Shown here piece after piece: positions 1 to 7,258 of a stretch of DNA of 64,000 nt. The first letter of the stretch is position 1; every line of letters starts with the position of its first letter. Made by a program: the position numbers and the translations under genes. The notes beneath the pieces were generated by a model, which made no database searches, was not told the DNA's origin, and saw only the letters and a list, made by a program, of their open reading frames with translations. Source of the DNA: Pistricoccus aurantiacus (GTDB taxonomy: Bacteria > Pseudomonadota > Gammaproteobacteria > Pseudomonadales > Halomonadaceae). Location: the NCBI RefSeq assembly GCF_042682565.1, contig NZ_JBHUIC010000008.1. One strand, written 5' to 3'.

Positions 1-577
1 GCGCGACGGCTTCCTCCGGCGTCAGGCGCACCGCGCCATGCCGATCGGCGTGGATCAGCTCGCCCGGGACGATAGCCAGGCCGAACACCTCGACCGGCAC
101 GTCAACGGCGGTGACCCGTACGTAGGCATGGGAGGGTCCCACTCGCCCACCGAGCACGGTGAACCCGGGTTCCAGGTCGTCGAGATCGCGGATCACGCCG
201 TTGGTCAGCACGCCACCGACGCCCAAGCGCTTGTGCAGGCAGGTATTGATCTCGCCCCAGTAAGCACCCACGGCCTCCTCGCCGTCCTCGTCCTCGATCA
301 CCATCAGCGAGTCGGCGGGGCTGTCCGCCACGTAGCGGTAGTAAGCCAGACGTCGCTCGCGAATCGTCGCGGCATCCTCGTCCGGCGGCGTCAGGGCGCG
401 AATCCTGGCACAGCGGGCATAACCCACCAGGGGAGCGGCGCCAGGGTTGGCGGCCACCAGCGGCCGTCGACTGAAGCCTTCGCCGCTGCGGGTACCGCGT
501 ACCAGATCCAGGGCATTGGCGATCGTCGGTGTATCGAAGCGACGCAATTCGTTCAACAGTTCCGGCGTCAAGTTCAT
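1..577 (-). CDS. RraA-family protein (aldolase/regulator fold), cut by window edge
   Basis: The first 192 codons are visible; the 3' end lies outside the window. The protein opens with LRRFDTPTIANALD, typical of the RraA / 4-hydroxy-4-methyl-2-oxoglutarate aldolase family. It carries the hallmark GGVLTNGVIRDLDDLE, whose Gly-rich turn plus Arg-Asp binds metal and enolpyruvate in the aldolases. Start: ATG at 577 preceded by AGGAGA. It begins 9 bases after the hydrolase gene, so it is co-transcribed. As the last visible gene of a catabolic operon it more likely acts as an aldolase or decarboxylase on a pathway intermediate than as an RNase E inhibitor. Family certain, substrate unknown. Confidence 0.8.
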   Translation of the reverse strand, partial: MNLTPELLNELRRFDTPTIANALDLVRGTRSGEGFSRRPLVAANPGAAPLVGYARCARIRALTPPDEDAATIRERRLAYYRYVADSPADSLMVIEDEDGEEAVGAYWGEINTCLHKRLGVGGVLTNGVIRDLDDLEPGFTVLGGRVGPSHAYVRVTAVDVPVEVFGLAIVPGELIHADRHGAVRLTPEEAVA

Positions 578-586
578 GGGTCTCTC

Positions 587-1321
587 CTAAATCTCGGGCG
601 ACGCCGGACGATCGAGCCAGGCGACCAGCGCCTGGTTGACTGCTGCCGGTGCCTGCAGGGTACTCAGGTGGCCCACACCCTCGAGGATCACCAGTTCGGC
701 GTTCGGAATATGCTCGGCCAGATAGAGGTGGCGAGACGGTAGACACAGCCGGTCGCCGTCGCCGCACAGCACCAGGGTCGGCTGTGTAATGGCGGCAAGA
801 CCGGCGCTTGCATCCGGGCGGTCGCGCAGGGCGATGGCCTGGCGGCGAAACGCATCGAGGCCGCCGCGCTCGGCCATGGCCACAACCAGCTTGGTATGCT
901 CGGGATCCTCGGCATCACCCTCGGCCGGGTACAGCGGCGCCAGCACTTCCCTGGCGTAACGAGTCATGCCGAGCGCCTCGGCCTGAGCAATGTCATCGGC
1001 CCGCAGAGCCTGACGCTCGAGGGCTTCGGCGAAGGGGTTGGTGTTGAACAGCGCCAGGCGTTCGACGCGCTCAGGGGCCTGGCGCAGGATCGACAGCGCC
1101 AGGATGCCGCCCATGGACAACCCCGCCAGGCTGAAGCGCGGCCAAGGCGCCTGATCCAGGATGTCCCGGGCCAGGGTATCCAGATCATCGCTAGCGTCGA
1201 GGCGTGGCACGAAGGCCTCGACCCGATCGCCGAGAGCCTCGATCTGAGGCGCCCACAACCGTTCGTCGCAGAGGGTGCCGGGAATCAGTAGCAGCGGCTG
1301 TCGCTTGGCATCAGTTTGCAT
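587..1321 (-). CDS. alpha/beta hydrolase
   Basis: 244 residues with the complete alpha/beta-hydrolase signature. The oxyanion region is IPGTLCDERLW near residue 13, the nucleophile elbow GLSMGG puts Ser at 69, the acid is in CGDGDR (Asp188/190) and the catalytic His is in GVGHLS (218). Size and elbow resemble enol-lactonases and small esterases. Start ATG at 1321 with GGAAG upstream. It sits 19 bases after the cupin gene and 9 before the RraA-family gene, so it is part of the LacI-headed operon. It probably opens a lactone or ester intermediate. A candidate operator overlaps its start. Confidence 0.8.
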   Translation of the reverse strand: MQTDAKRQPLLLIPGTLCDERLWAPQIEALGDRVEAFVPRLDASDDLDTLARDILDQAPWPRFSLAGLSMGGILALSILRQAPERVERLALFNTNPFAEALERQALRADDIAQAEALGMTRYAREVLAPLYPAEGDAEDPEHTKLVVAMAERGGLDAFRRQAIALRDRPDASAGLAAITQPTLVLCGDGDRLCLPSRHLYLAEHIPNAELVILEGVGHLSTLQAPAAVNQALVAWLDRPASPEI

Positions 1322-1332
1322 ACGTAGTCTTC
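1315..1332. promoter_or_regulatory. operator-like site overlapping the hydrolase start
   Basis: TTTGCATACGTA here is identical over 12 bases to the reverse complement of part of the palindrome at 4603-4620. It covers the start codon and upstream bases of the hydrolase gene. The right half is degenerate. It may be an intra-operon LacI-type site or a chance match. Confidence 0.3.
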
Positions 1333-1340
1333 CTGGTCAG

Positions 1341-2354
1341 TCAGGCGACAAGACGCGGGCCGGCAGGAGCATCTCCACCGCGCACCACCACCACTTCGGC
1401 GTCGGCGTCGGCCTCGAGGCGATGCGTCCACCCCTGAGGCGAGGTGAAGGTGTCGCCAGTAGCCAATGTCAGCTCACCGGCCTCGCTGATCAGTCGAATT
1501 CGGCCGGACTGCACGAACAGCACCTCCGGCTCCTCGCAGTGGTAGTCAGCGGTCGCTGCGTCCTCGGTCAGGCGCAGCACGCGCAGCTGGAAGCCATGCG
1601 GCCACCAGCCGATGATCGGGCCGGGAGCGAAGCCGTCGCCGCTGGCCGCCGGAGCTATCACCGAGCACTCTTCGACGCCAGAGGCCGCAAGCACGGCATC
1701 GGGATTGCCGCGCAAGGCTTCGTGACGCACCAGACACTGGGCCAGACGCTCTGGCGAGGGGGTGACCAGTCGCGCGACTTCCCCGGCGCGGGGGGCGGTC
1801 TCGACCTCCTCGTCTTCGGGCACCGTCTCGCCGGCGCTGCGATCCACCAGGCGACCGCTCTTGAGTAGCACCAGTCCATGCTGTTCGGCCAGTTCGAAAA
1901 CGCTGGGCGCCCAGCGCACCCGACCCGGATCGTCGCCGCCCAGCACTACCCACAGGAAGCCGGTGCCGGCATCGAGCTTCTCGAAGCCACGGAACATGTG
2001 AACCGGCACGCTGACCACGTCACCCGGGCCGATGTCGAGGCTGCCGTCCTCTTTCTCGGGGCCGAAATACAGCCGCCAGTGGCCGGTGTGCACCACGAAC
2101 ACCTCGGCGCCCTCGTGGGAGTGCTGGGAATTGAGGCAGCCGTCCGGCTGGCGGGCGCCGCCGACGTTGAAGCCGTGGGGCTCGGGGATATGCACGTGCT
2201 GATCGGCGCTTTCCGCCACCCCGGGGCCGATGATGGTAAAGTTCTCCTTGCGGTCGGAACCCGGGGAACGGGTATCGACGAAGGCGTTGCGACAGGGTAC
2301 CAGGTCGTCATAGCGCACCCGGCGCCGGCACAATGTCTCGAGAGTCCAAGTCAT
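1341..2354 (-). CDS. two-domain cupin protein
   Basis: 337 residues from ATG at 2354, which has a strong AGGAGG. An in-frame start at 2402 would overlap the SDR gene and is less likely. The N-terminal cupin has HSHEGAEVFVVHTGHW, fitting metal-binding His/Glu. The second cupin spans about residues 240-330, with YHCEEPEVLFVQSGRIR and a GDTFTSPQGWTHRLE second motif. The bicupin layout occurs in gentisate-type dioxygenases, isomerases and non-enzymatic binding proteins. Position between an SDR and a hydrolase suggests catabolic metabolism of a polar intermediate. The specific activity cannot be read from sequence. Confidence 0.72.
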   Translation of the reverse strand: MTWTLETLCRRRVRYDDLVPCRNAFVDTRSPGSDRKENFTIIGPGVAESADQHVHIPEPHGFNVGGARQPDGCLNSQHSHEGAEVFVVHTGHWRLYFGPEKEDGSLDIGPGDVVSVPVHMFRGFEKLDAGTGFLWVVLGGDDPGRVRWAPSVFELAEQHGLVLLKSGRLVDRSAGETVPEDEEVETAPRAGEVARLVTPSPERLAQCLVRHEALRGNPDAVLAASGVEECSVIAPAASGDGFAPGPIIGWWPHGFQLRVLRLTEDAATADYHCEEPEVLFVQSGRIRLISEAGELTLATGDTFTSPQGWTHRLEADADAEVVVVRGGDAPAGPRLVA

Positions 2355-2379
2355 GAAGCCTCCTGTTGATGTTGGTGAG

Positions 2380-3132
2380 TTAGTGGGCGGTCCAGCCGCC
2401 ATCGACCATCAGAGCGCTGCCGGTGATCAAGGCGGCGGCATCGGAGGCGAGGAAGGCCACCGGCCCCATGATGTCCTCGATCCGACCGAGCCTGCCCAGC
2501 GGAATCTTCGCCAGCACCGCCTCACGGAAGCCGGGCTGCTCGAAGAACGGTCGCGTCATCGGCGTCTCGATGAAGGTCGGACAGATGCTGTTGACACGGA
2601 TGCCGCGCGGGCCGAGTTCCACCGCCATGGCGCGAGTCATGCCTTCCACCGCCGACTTGGAGGCGCAGTAGAGGGTCCGGTTGGCGGCGCCCACATGGCC
2701 CATCTGGGACGACATGTTAATGATCGAGCCCCCTTTCGGCATCGATTCGGCGACGATCTGAGCCAGGAAGTAGGCGGCACGAACGTTGATGTCCATCACC
2801 GCGGCGTAGTCGGTCTCGTCGGTCTCGGCCATTGGCTTGGGCCGGTTGGTGCCGGCGTTGTTGACCAGGATGTCGATGGGTCGCCCGGCGAGCGCCTCTC
2901 GCGCCGCGGTGATATCGGTGACGTCCAGGGCCAGGGCTTCAGCATCCTGGCCGGCGGCGGTCAGTGCCGCCGCCACCTCATCCAGAGTCGCGGCATCTCG
3001 AGCCATCAGGATCACCCGGGCGCCTGCCTCGGCCAAAGCGCAGGCCGCCGCCAGCCCCAACCCCTTGCTTGCCCCGGTGATCAGTGCCGTGCGCCCTTCC
3101 AGGCGCGAGCTCGGTGTCTGCGGTAGCGTCAT
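2380..3132 (-). CDS. short-chain dehydrogenase/reductase (SDR)
   Basis: 250 residues of classical SDR. The cofactor loop TGASKGLG is at 19-26, NNAG at 91-94, a catalytic Asn near 116, Ser near 142, and Tyr155/Lys159 in YCASK. The C-terminus ends SALMVDGGWTAH, as is usual. ATG at 3132 follows GGAGG at good spacing; the upstream in-frame start at 3147 would cover that ribosome site and is rejected. It lies between the HisD-like and cupin genes with gaps of about 25 bases. It likely oxidises a secondary alcohol or reduces a ketone in the operon's pathway with NAD(P). Substrate unknown. Confidence 0.85.
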   Translation of the reverse strand: MTLPQTPSSRLEGRTALITGASKGLGLAAACALAEAGARVILMARDAATLDEVAAALTAAGQDAEALALDVTDITAAREALAGRPIDILVNNAGTNRPKPMAETDETDYAAVMDINVRAAYFLAQIVAESMPKGGSIINMSSQMGHVGAANRTLYCASKSAVEGMTRAMAVELGPRGIRVNSICPTFIETPMTRPFFEQPGFREAVLAKIPLGRLGRIEDIMGPVAFLASDAAALITGSALMVDGGWTAH

Positions 3133-3154
3133 CGTTGCCTCCTCCACGGCCGCT

Positions 3155-4465
3155 TCAGGCCTCTACCTGACCGGCGTAGGGCACGTCACGTTTACCGTAG
3201 CGACGCACGCGTTCGTTGGCCTGCTCGCCGTGACCGGCGAAGCCTTCCAGAGCGCACAGCCGCGAACAGTAGCTACCGATGCGGGCGGAGGCCTCGTCGG
3301 TGAGCACCTTCTGGTAGGTGCAGGTCTTGAGGAACTTGCCGACCCACAGACCGCCGGTGTAGCGCGCCGCCTTCTTGGTGGGCAGGGTGTGGTTGGTGCC
3401 GATCACCTTGTCGCCATAAGCGACATTGGTGCGCGGGCCCAGGAAGAGCGCACCGTAGTTGACCATATTGTCCAGGTACCAGTCCGGGTTCTCGGTCATC
3501 ACCTGGACATGTTCGTAGGCCATGTCGTTGGCCACCTGGAGCATCTCCTCGTGGCTGTCGCAGACGATGATCTCGCCATAGGCCTCCCAGGCCTGGCGCG
3601 CGATTTCGGCGGTGGGTAACTTCTCGAGCAGCTCATTGATGGCTTTCTCGGTATCACGAGCCAGCGTTTCGGAATTGGTCAGCAGCGCTGCCGGCGAGGT
3701 CGGTCCGTGTTCGGCCTGGCCCAACAGATCGGTGGCGCAGAGCAGGCCGTCGACGCTGCCGTCGGCGATCACCAAAGTCTCGGTAGGGCCGGCGAACAGA
3801 TCGATGCCGACTCGGCCGAACAGTTGACGCTTGGCCTCGGCGACGAAGGCGTTGCCCGGGCCGACCAGCATGTCCACCGCAGCGATGTTCTCCGTGCCGA
3901 TGGCCATGGCCCCCACCGCCTGCACGCCACCGAGCACCAGGATTTCGTCGGCACCGGCCAGGTGCATGGCGGCGACGATGGCCGGATGCGCCTTGTCCTT
4001 GTAAGGGGGAGCGGCGGCGATGACACGCTTGACGCCGGCCACCTTGGCGGTCAGCACGCTCATGTGCGCCGAAGCCACCATCGGATAGCCACCGCCGGGG
4101 ATATAGCAACCCACCGACTCGATCGGCACATGCTTATGACCGAGGATCACGCCGGGGCTATTCTCGATTTCGACCGGTTGCATGGAAGCCAGCTGGGCCT
4201 CGGCAAAATTGCGCACCTGAGCCTGGGCGAAGCGAATATCTTCCAGCGACTGAGGGTCAACCTCGCTGATCGCCTTATCGATCTCCGTCTGGCTCAGACG
4301 GAAGCTCTGCGGCGACCAGTCGTCGAAGCGTTCGGAAAGTTCGCGCACCGCCTCGTCTCCGCGGGCCTCGATGTCGGCCAAGGTGGTTTCGACCACTTCA
4401 CGGACCTTGCGGTCGGCTTCGGCACGGGTTTCGACAGTGGCGCCGGACTTGAGATAACGGATCAT
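3155..4465 (-). CDS. histidinol dehydrogenase-family NAD-dependent alcohol dehydrogenase (catabolic paralogue)
   Basis: 436 residues from ATG 4465, with GAGGTGA upstream; an in-frame start at 4576 lacks support. The fold and chemistry of HisD are kept: GPGNAFVAEAKRQL, zinc ligands Gln250 and His253 in GQAEHGP, the Glu319-His320 base pair in AYEHV, Asp352 in GDK and His412 in GFAGHG. HisD enzymes perform a two-step oxidation of an alcohol to a carboxylate with two NAD+. Sulfopropanediol 3-dehydrogenase (HpsN) is a known catabolic relative. Because it is the first gene of a LacI-controlled catabolic operon, it is probably not the histidine-biosynthetic copy. Substrate unknown. Confidence 0.8.
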   Translation of the reverse strand: MIRYLKSGATVETRAEADRKVREVVETTLADIEARGDEAVRELSERFDDWSPQSFRLSQTEIDKAISEVDPQSLEDIRFAQAQVRNFAEAQLASMQPVEIENSPGVILGHKHVPIESVGCYIPGGGYPMVASAHMSVLTAKVAGVKRVIAAAPPYKDKAHPAIVAAMHLAGADEILVLGGVQAVGAMAIGTENIAAVDMLVGPGNAFVAEAKRQLFGRVGIDLFAGPTETLVIADGSVDGLLCATDLLGQAEHGPTSPAALLTNSETLARDTEKAINELLEKLPTAEIARQAWEAYGEIIVCDSHEEMLQVANDMAYEHVQVMTENPDWYLDNMVNYGALFLGPRTNVAYGDKVIGTNHTLPTKKAARYTGGLWVGKFLKTCTYQKVLTDEASARIGSYCSRLCALEGFAGHGEQANERVRRYGKRDVPYAGQVEA

Positions 4466-4578
4466 GATTTTCACCTCAGTGAAGTTGCTGATTGTTGATT
4501 GTTTTAAATCGGTTCTGGGAATGGGAGTCAGGGTCGCGTCGGCCATGCCTCGAGGCTGCGCGGACGCTGCGTTCAAAC

Positions 4579-4588
4579 TGACATGTCA
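4579..4588. repeat. 10-bp perfect palindrome TGACATGTCA
   Basis: Perfect inverted repeat 15 bases upstream of the LacI-type palindrome, in the AT-rich control region before the HisD-like gene. It could be a second protein-binding site; nothing further supports this. Confidence 0.3.
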
Positions 4589-4602
4589 TTACCTTGACAC
4601 TT

Positions 4603-4620
4603 TTTGAATACGTATGCAAA
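4603..4620. promoter_or_regulatory. candidate LacI-family operator before the catabolic operon
   Basis: TTTGAATACGTATGCAAA is an 18-bp near-perfect palindrome: TTTG, one unpaired base, the core ATACGTAT, one unpaired base, CAAA. A central CG in an 18-bp dyad is typical of LacI/PurR-family operators. It lies about 140 bases before the HisD-like start, and a related site precedes the lacI-type gene itself. Binding by that regulator is inferred. Confidence 0.6.
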
Positions 4621-4641
4621 ACAAAAATATTGTATCGACCT

Positions 4642-4656
4642 CGGGTAATTTACCCG
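4642..4656. repeat. inverted repeat CGGGTAA-T-TTACCCG
   Basis: Perfect 7-bp arms around one base, about 180 bases before the HisD-like start and downstream of the regulator gene. It has no T-run, so it is not a clear terminator. It may be an activator or repressor site of a different protein. Confidence 0.3.
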
Positions 4657-4753
4657 CCTAGGAGAAAGAAACTTTTTTGAAAACAGGCGACTAATGTGAG
4701 ATTAGAAGCTCGGGCATCTAGACCGATATGCGACCAAAGGCTAACAGGCAGAG

Positions 4754-5782
4754 TCAGTCGAGAACGGTTTCCCTTATGGGTTGGCGGGCGCTATGACGCA
4801 AGATGGGAGTAACGGGAAGGACTCTGCTCTCGGTATGGAAATCTCCCTGACGAATCTGCTTTAGCAGCAGCTCCGTTGCCTGCTCGATCATCTGATCCAC
4901 CGGCTGGCGTACCGTGGTCAGCCGATAACTTGGCCAGGCGGCGATGGGAGTGTCGTCGAATCCGATTACCGAGACATCTTCGGGCACCCGATAACCAAGC
5001 TCATAGCGCAGCGTCTCCATCACGGCGATCGCCATATGATCGCTGGCGGCGAAGATGGCATCAGGATAAGGCGGCTTAGCGAACAGCCGCTGCGTGGCCG
5101 CGCGCGCGCACTCGAAGTCATAGTCGCCGTAAGCTATTGCATGGCAACGTTTGCCGACCGAGGCCAGCCCATCGACAAGGCCTTCGTAGCGGTGACGGCT
5201 GGTCGACGAGGACTCGAGCCCCGCCAGGTAAGCGACTCGCTCGTGCCCGCCCATGGTCAGATAGCTACCGACCCAAAAGCCGCCATGGTAATTGTCGCTG
5301 TAAACCTGGCTGATGCCCGCGAAGTCCACCTGGCGATTGATCAGCACCACTGGAATGCCGCTATCGGCGCATTCCCGGGCGAGCGACGAGGTCAGCGAGG
5401 CGGACATCATCAGGATGCCATCGACCTGGCTCTGCAGAATGCTGTCCATCACGCTGCTGGAATCGCCGTCTTCAGGGACCACGAACAGTAACAGATGATA
5501 ACCCTCGCTCTGGAAACGTAACGATGCCTTTGCCACCACAAGCGGGTAGAACATGTTGTCGAGGCTCGACAGCACCAGGGCGATGGTTCTTGATGAGCGG
5601 GTAATCAGTGAGCGGGCGATGCTGTTGGGACGATAGCCGAGTTCCTTGGCCGCCTTGAGCACTTTGCACCGGGTCTTTTCCGATATACTGGCCTTGGGCG
5701 AAAAGCAACGGCTCACCGCCGACTGGGAGACTCCCGCACGCTCGGCGACATCGCGTGACGTGACGACTCTTTTCTTCTGCAT
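4754..5782 (-). CDS. LacI-family transcriptional regulator
   Basis: About 342 residues from ATG 5782; ATG at 5788 is equally possible because the ribosome site is weak. The N-terminal helix-turn-helix reads TSRDVAERAGVSQSAVSRCF, followed by the hinge helix LGYRPNSIARSL, both canonical for LacI. Residues of roughly 60-335 form the periplasmic-binding-like effector domain, including GFDDTPIAAWPSYRLTTVRQP. It lies upstream of and co-directional with the operon starting at 4465. It is therefore the probable repressor of that operon and of itself, released by a pathway metabolite. Confidence 0.9.
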   Translation of the reverse strand: MQKKRVVTSRDVAERAGVSQSAVSRCFSPKASISEKTRCKVLKAAKELGYRPNSIARSLITRSSRTIALVLSSLDNMFYPLVVAKASLRFQSEGYHLLLFVVPEDGDSSSVMDSILQSQVDGILMMSASLTSSLARECADSGIPVVLINRQVDFAGISQVYSDNYHGGFWVGSYLTMGGHERVAYLAGLESSSTSRHRYEGLVDGLASVGKRCHAIAYGDYDFECARAATQRLFAKPPYPDAIFAASDHMAIAVMETLRYELGYRVPEDVSVIGFDDTPIAAWPSYRLTTVRQPVDQMIEQATELLLKQIRQGDFHTESRVLPVTPILRHSARQPIRETVLD

Positions 5783-5798
5783 GCACATAAGTCTCGAA

Positions 5799-5816
5799 TA
5801 AGAATACGTAGTCAAA
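5799..5816. promoter_or_regulatory. candidate operator before the lacI-type gene
   Basis: TAAGAATACGTAGTCAAA matches 14 of 18 positions of the palindrome at 4603-4620, including GAATACGTA and the terminal CAAA. It lies just upstream of the regulator's start, consistent with autoregulation. Confidence 0.5.
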
Positions 5817-5951
5817 TCATACCAGCATCAAATCGAATTAGCGCTTGATCGAGATCATGGCAGTCACTGATCGTTACCGTCACGCGGTATCGTCCCGAGA
5901 GCGTCAATGGCGACAGCCAAGGAAATCGGATGCTTACGAGACGAGGTCTTT

Positions 5952-6524
5952 TTACCAGGCGGGCTTTAACACCAGCCTCCCGGATTTCACGTCGATGGCG
6001 ATATCGTGGCCGCGCAGACGGCGTTGGTCATCCTCGTCGAGCCGGTAGACCGGCACCTGCTCGAGTACCTGGGAAGCAAGCCGAGCAGCGAGATCGATCA
6101 TCGGGGCCAGCCCGCCGGGCAGCCAATCCGCCTGCACGTCGCTGTCAAGCAGGGTCAAACGGCGAATGTACACCGCCTTGTCTTCTGGCTCGTAGACCGG
6201 AGTGCCTTCCAGGCGCAGCGCGATCTGCGCCGGCATGCGGCTACCGAAGGCGTTGAGCGCCATGTTCCCGGCCACATCCAGCACCATCACGTTGCGCCCT
6301 TCCGGGCCGAGGGTAATATCCGCCCGTTCCAGATCCAGCGCCAGCGGCGCGCCCATCGCCAGTTGACGGCGATCGAACTCCTCCACGGAGTCCATCAGGT
6401 AGCGCTCCAGCTCTGCCTCGCTGACGGAATAGCTCACCAGGCTCGCGCAGCCGGCCAGCAGCCACGAAACCATCAATGCGGATAGCAGGAAGCGTTTGAA
6501 CGGCAAGGCGATGATAGGATTCAT
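5952..6524 (-). CDS. DUF1439/YceB-like lipoprotein
   Basis: 190 residues from ATG 6524, preceded by GAGGTAA. The N-terminus is a lipoprotein signal peptide with lipobox LLAGC, so the mature protein is acylated and membrane-anchored facing the periplasm. The body resembles the DUF1439 (YceB) family of small lipoproteins with a bactericidal/permeability-like beta fold, which is thought to bind lipid or peptide ligands. It stands alone, divergent from the TspO gene. The role in the cell is not established. Confidence 0.7.
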   Translation of the reverse strand: MNPIIALPFKRFLLSALMVSWLLAGCASLVSYSVSEAELERYLMDSVEEFDRRQLAMGAPLALDLERADITLGPEGRNVMVLDVAGNMALNAFGSRMPAQIALRLEGTPVYEPEDKAVYIRRLTLLDSDVQADWLPGGLAPMIDLAARLASQVLEQVPVYRLDEDDQRRLRGHDIAIDVKSGRLVLKPAW

Positions 6525-6609
6525 TGAGTTACCTCGGGCTTGAAACACGTGGCTCTTTGAAATGAGTCAAACATACGCTACTTCGCCGAAATCAGAAAAA
6601 GGAACCTTC

Positions 6610-7107
6610 ATGACACCGTCATCCAAGTCGAAACAGGTCATGGGATTGATCGGCTGGCTTGTGGTGAGCTTTATTGCCGCCGGCCTCGGCGCGATGGCGT
6701 CGGTGAACGCCAGCGCTTTCTATGGCCAGCTCGCTCAACCGGAGTGGGCGCCGCCGGCCTGGGTGTTCGGGCCGGCCTGGACGCTCCTGTATGCCTTGAT
6801 GGGCATCGCCGCCTGGCTGGTCTGGCGCAAAGGCGGATTTCGTGCCAACCAAGCGGCCTTGACCTTGTTCCTGGTGCAGCTTGCGATAAACGCGCTATGG
6901 AGCTGGCTGTTCTTCGCCTGGCATCTCGGCGCCCTGGCCTTCGCCGATATCCTGCTGCTCTGGCTGCTGATCCTGGCTACCCTGCTGGCGTTCTGGCGGA
7001 TAAGCCGCTCTGCCGGTGCCCTGCTTGTGCCTTACCTGCTGTGGGTCAGTTTCGCCGCCGTGCTGTGTTTTTCCGTATGGCAGCTCAATCCCCAGGCGCT
7101 GGGTTAG
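6610..7107 (+). CDS. tspO: TspO/MBR family membrane protein
   Basis: 165 residues with five membrane spans. Family markers are PEWAPPAWVFGPAWTLLYAL after the first span and NALWSWLFF in the middle, both characteristic of TspO. Start ATG 6610 follows AAAAAGGAA; an upstream in-frame ATG (6562) would overlap the control region and is less likely. TspO proteins bind porphyrins and in bacteria respond to light or oxygen and oxidative stress. No adjacent partner gene indicates a specific role here. Confidence 0.85.
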   Translation: MTPSSKSKQVMGLIGWLVVSFIAAGLGAMASVNASAFYGQLAQPEWAPPAWVFGPAWTLLYALMGIAAWLVWRKGGFRANQAALTLFLVQLAINALWSWLFFAWHLGALAFADILLLWLLILATLLAFWRISRSAGALLVPYLLWVSFAAVLCFSVWQLNPQALG

Positions 7108-7258
7108 GAATCGTCGTCCAGAAGACGCTCGCTCCATAGCAGTCTCTAGGGATCGGTCACAATGACAGCTTTCTTGCGTCGCGATAGTCTACGCTGAATT
7201 TATCGCGCTGCCGGAGGCGTCGCTCTGGCGCGGTCACAATACAAGGAGAGAGTTGATC

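Noticed and set aside
38..742. Long open frame antiparallel to the RraA-like and hydrolase genes
   Set aside because: Shadow frame of GC-rich coding sequence; no family motif and no ribosome site, while the opposite strand has complete conserved domains.
3155..4465. Calling the HisD-family gene biosynthetic hisD
   Set aside because: No other his genes are nearby, and it heads a LacI-controlled catabolic operon. The catalytic residues alone do not distinguish the roles.
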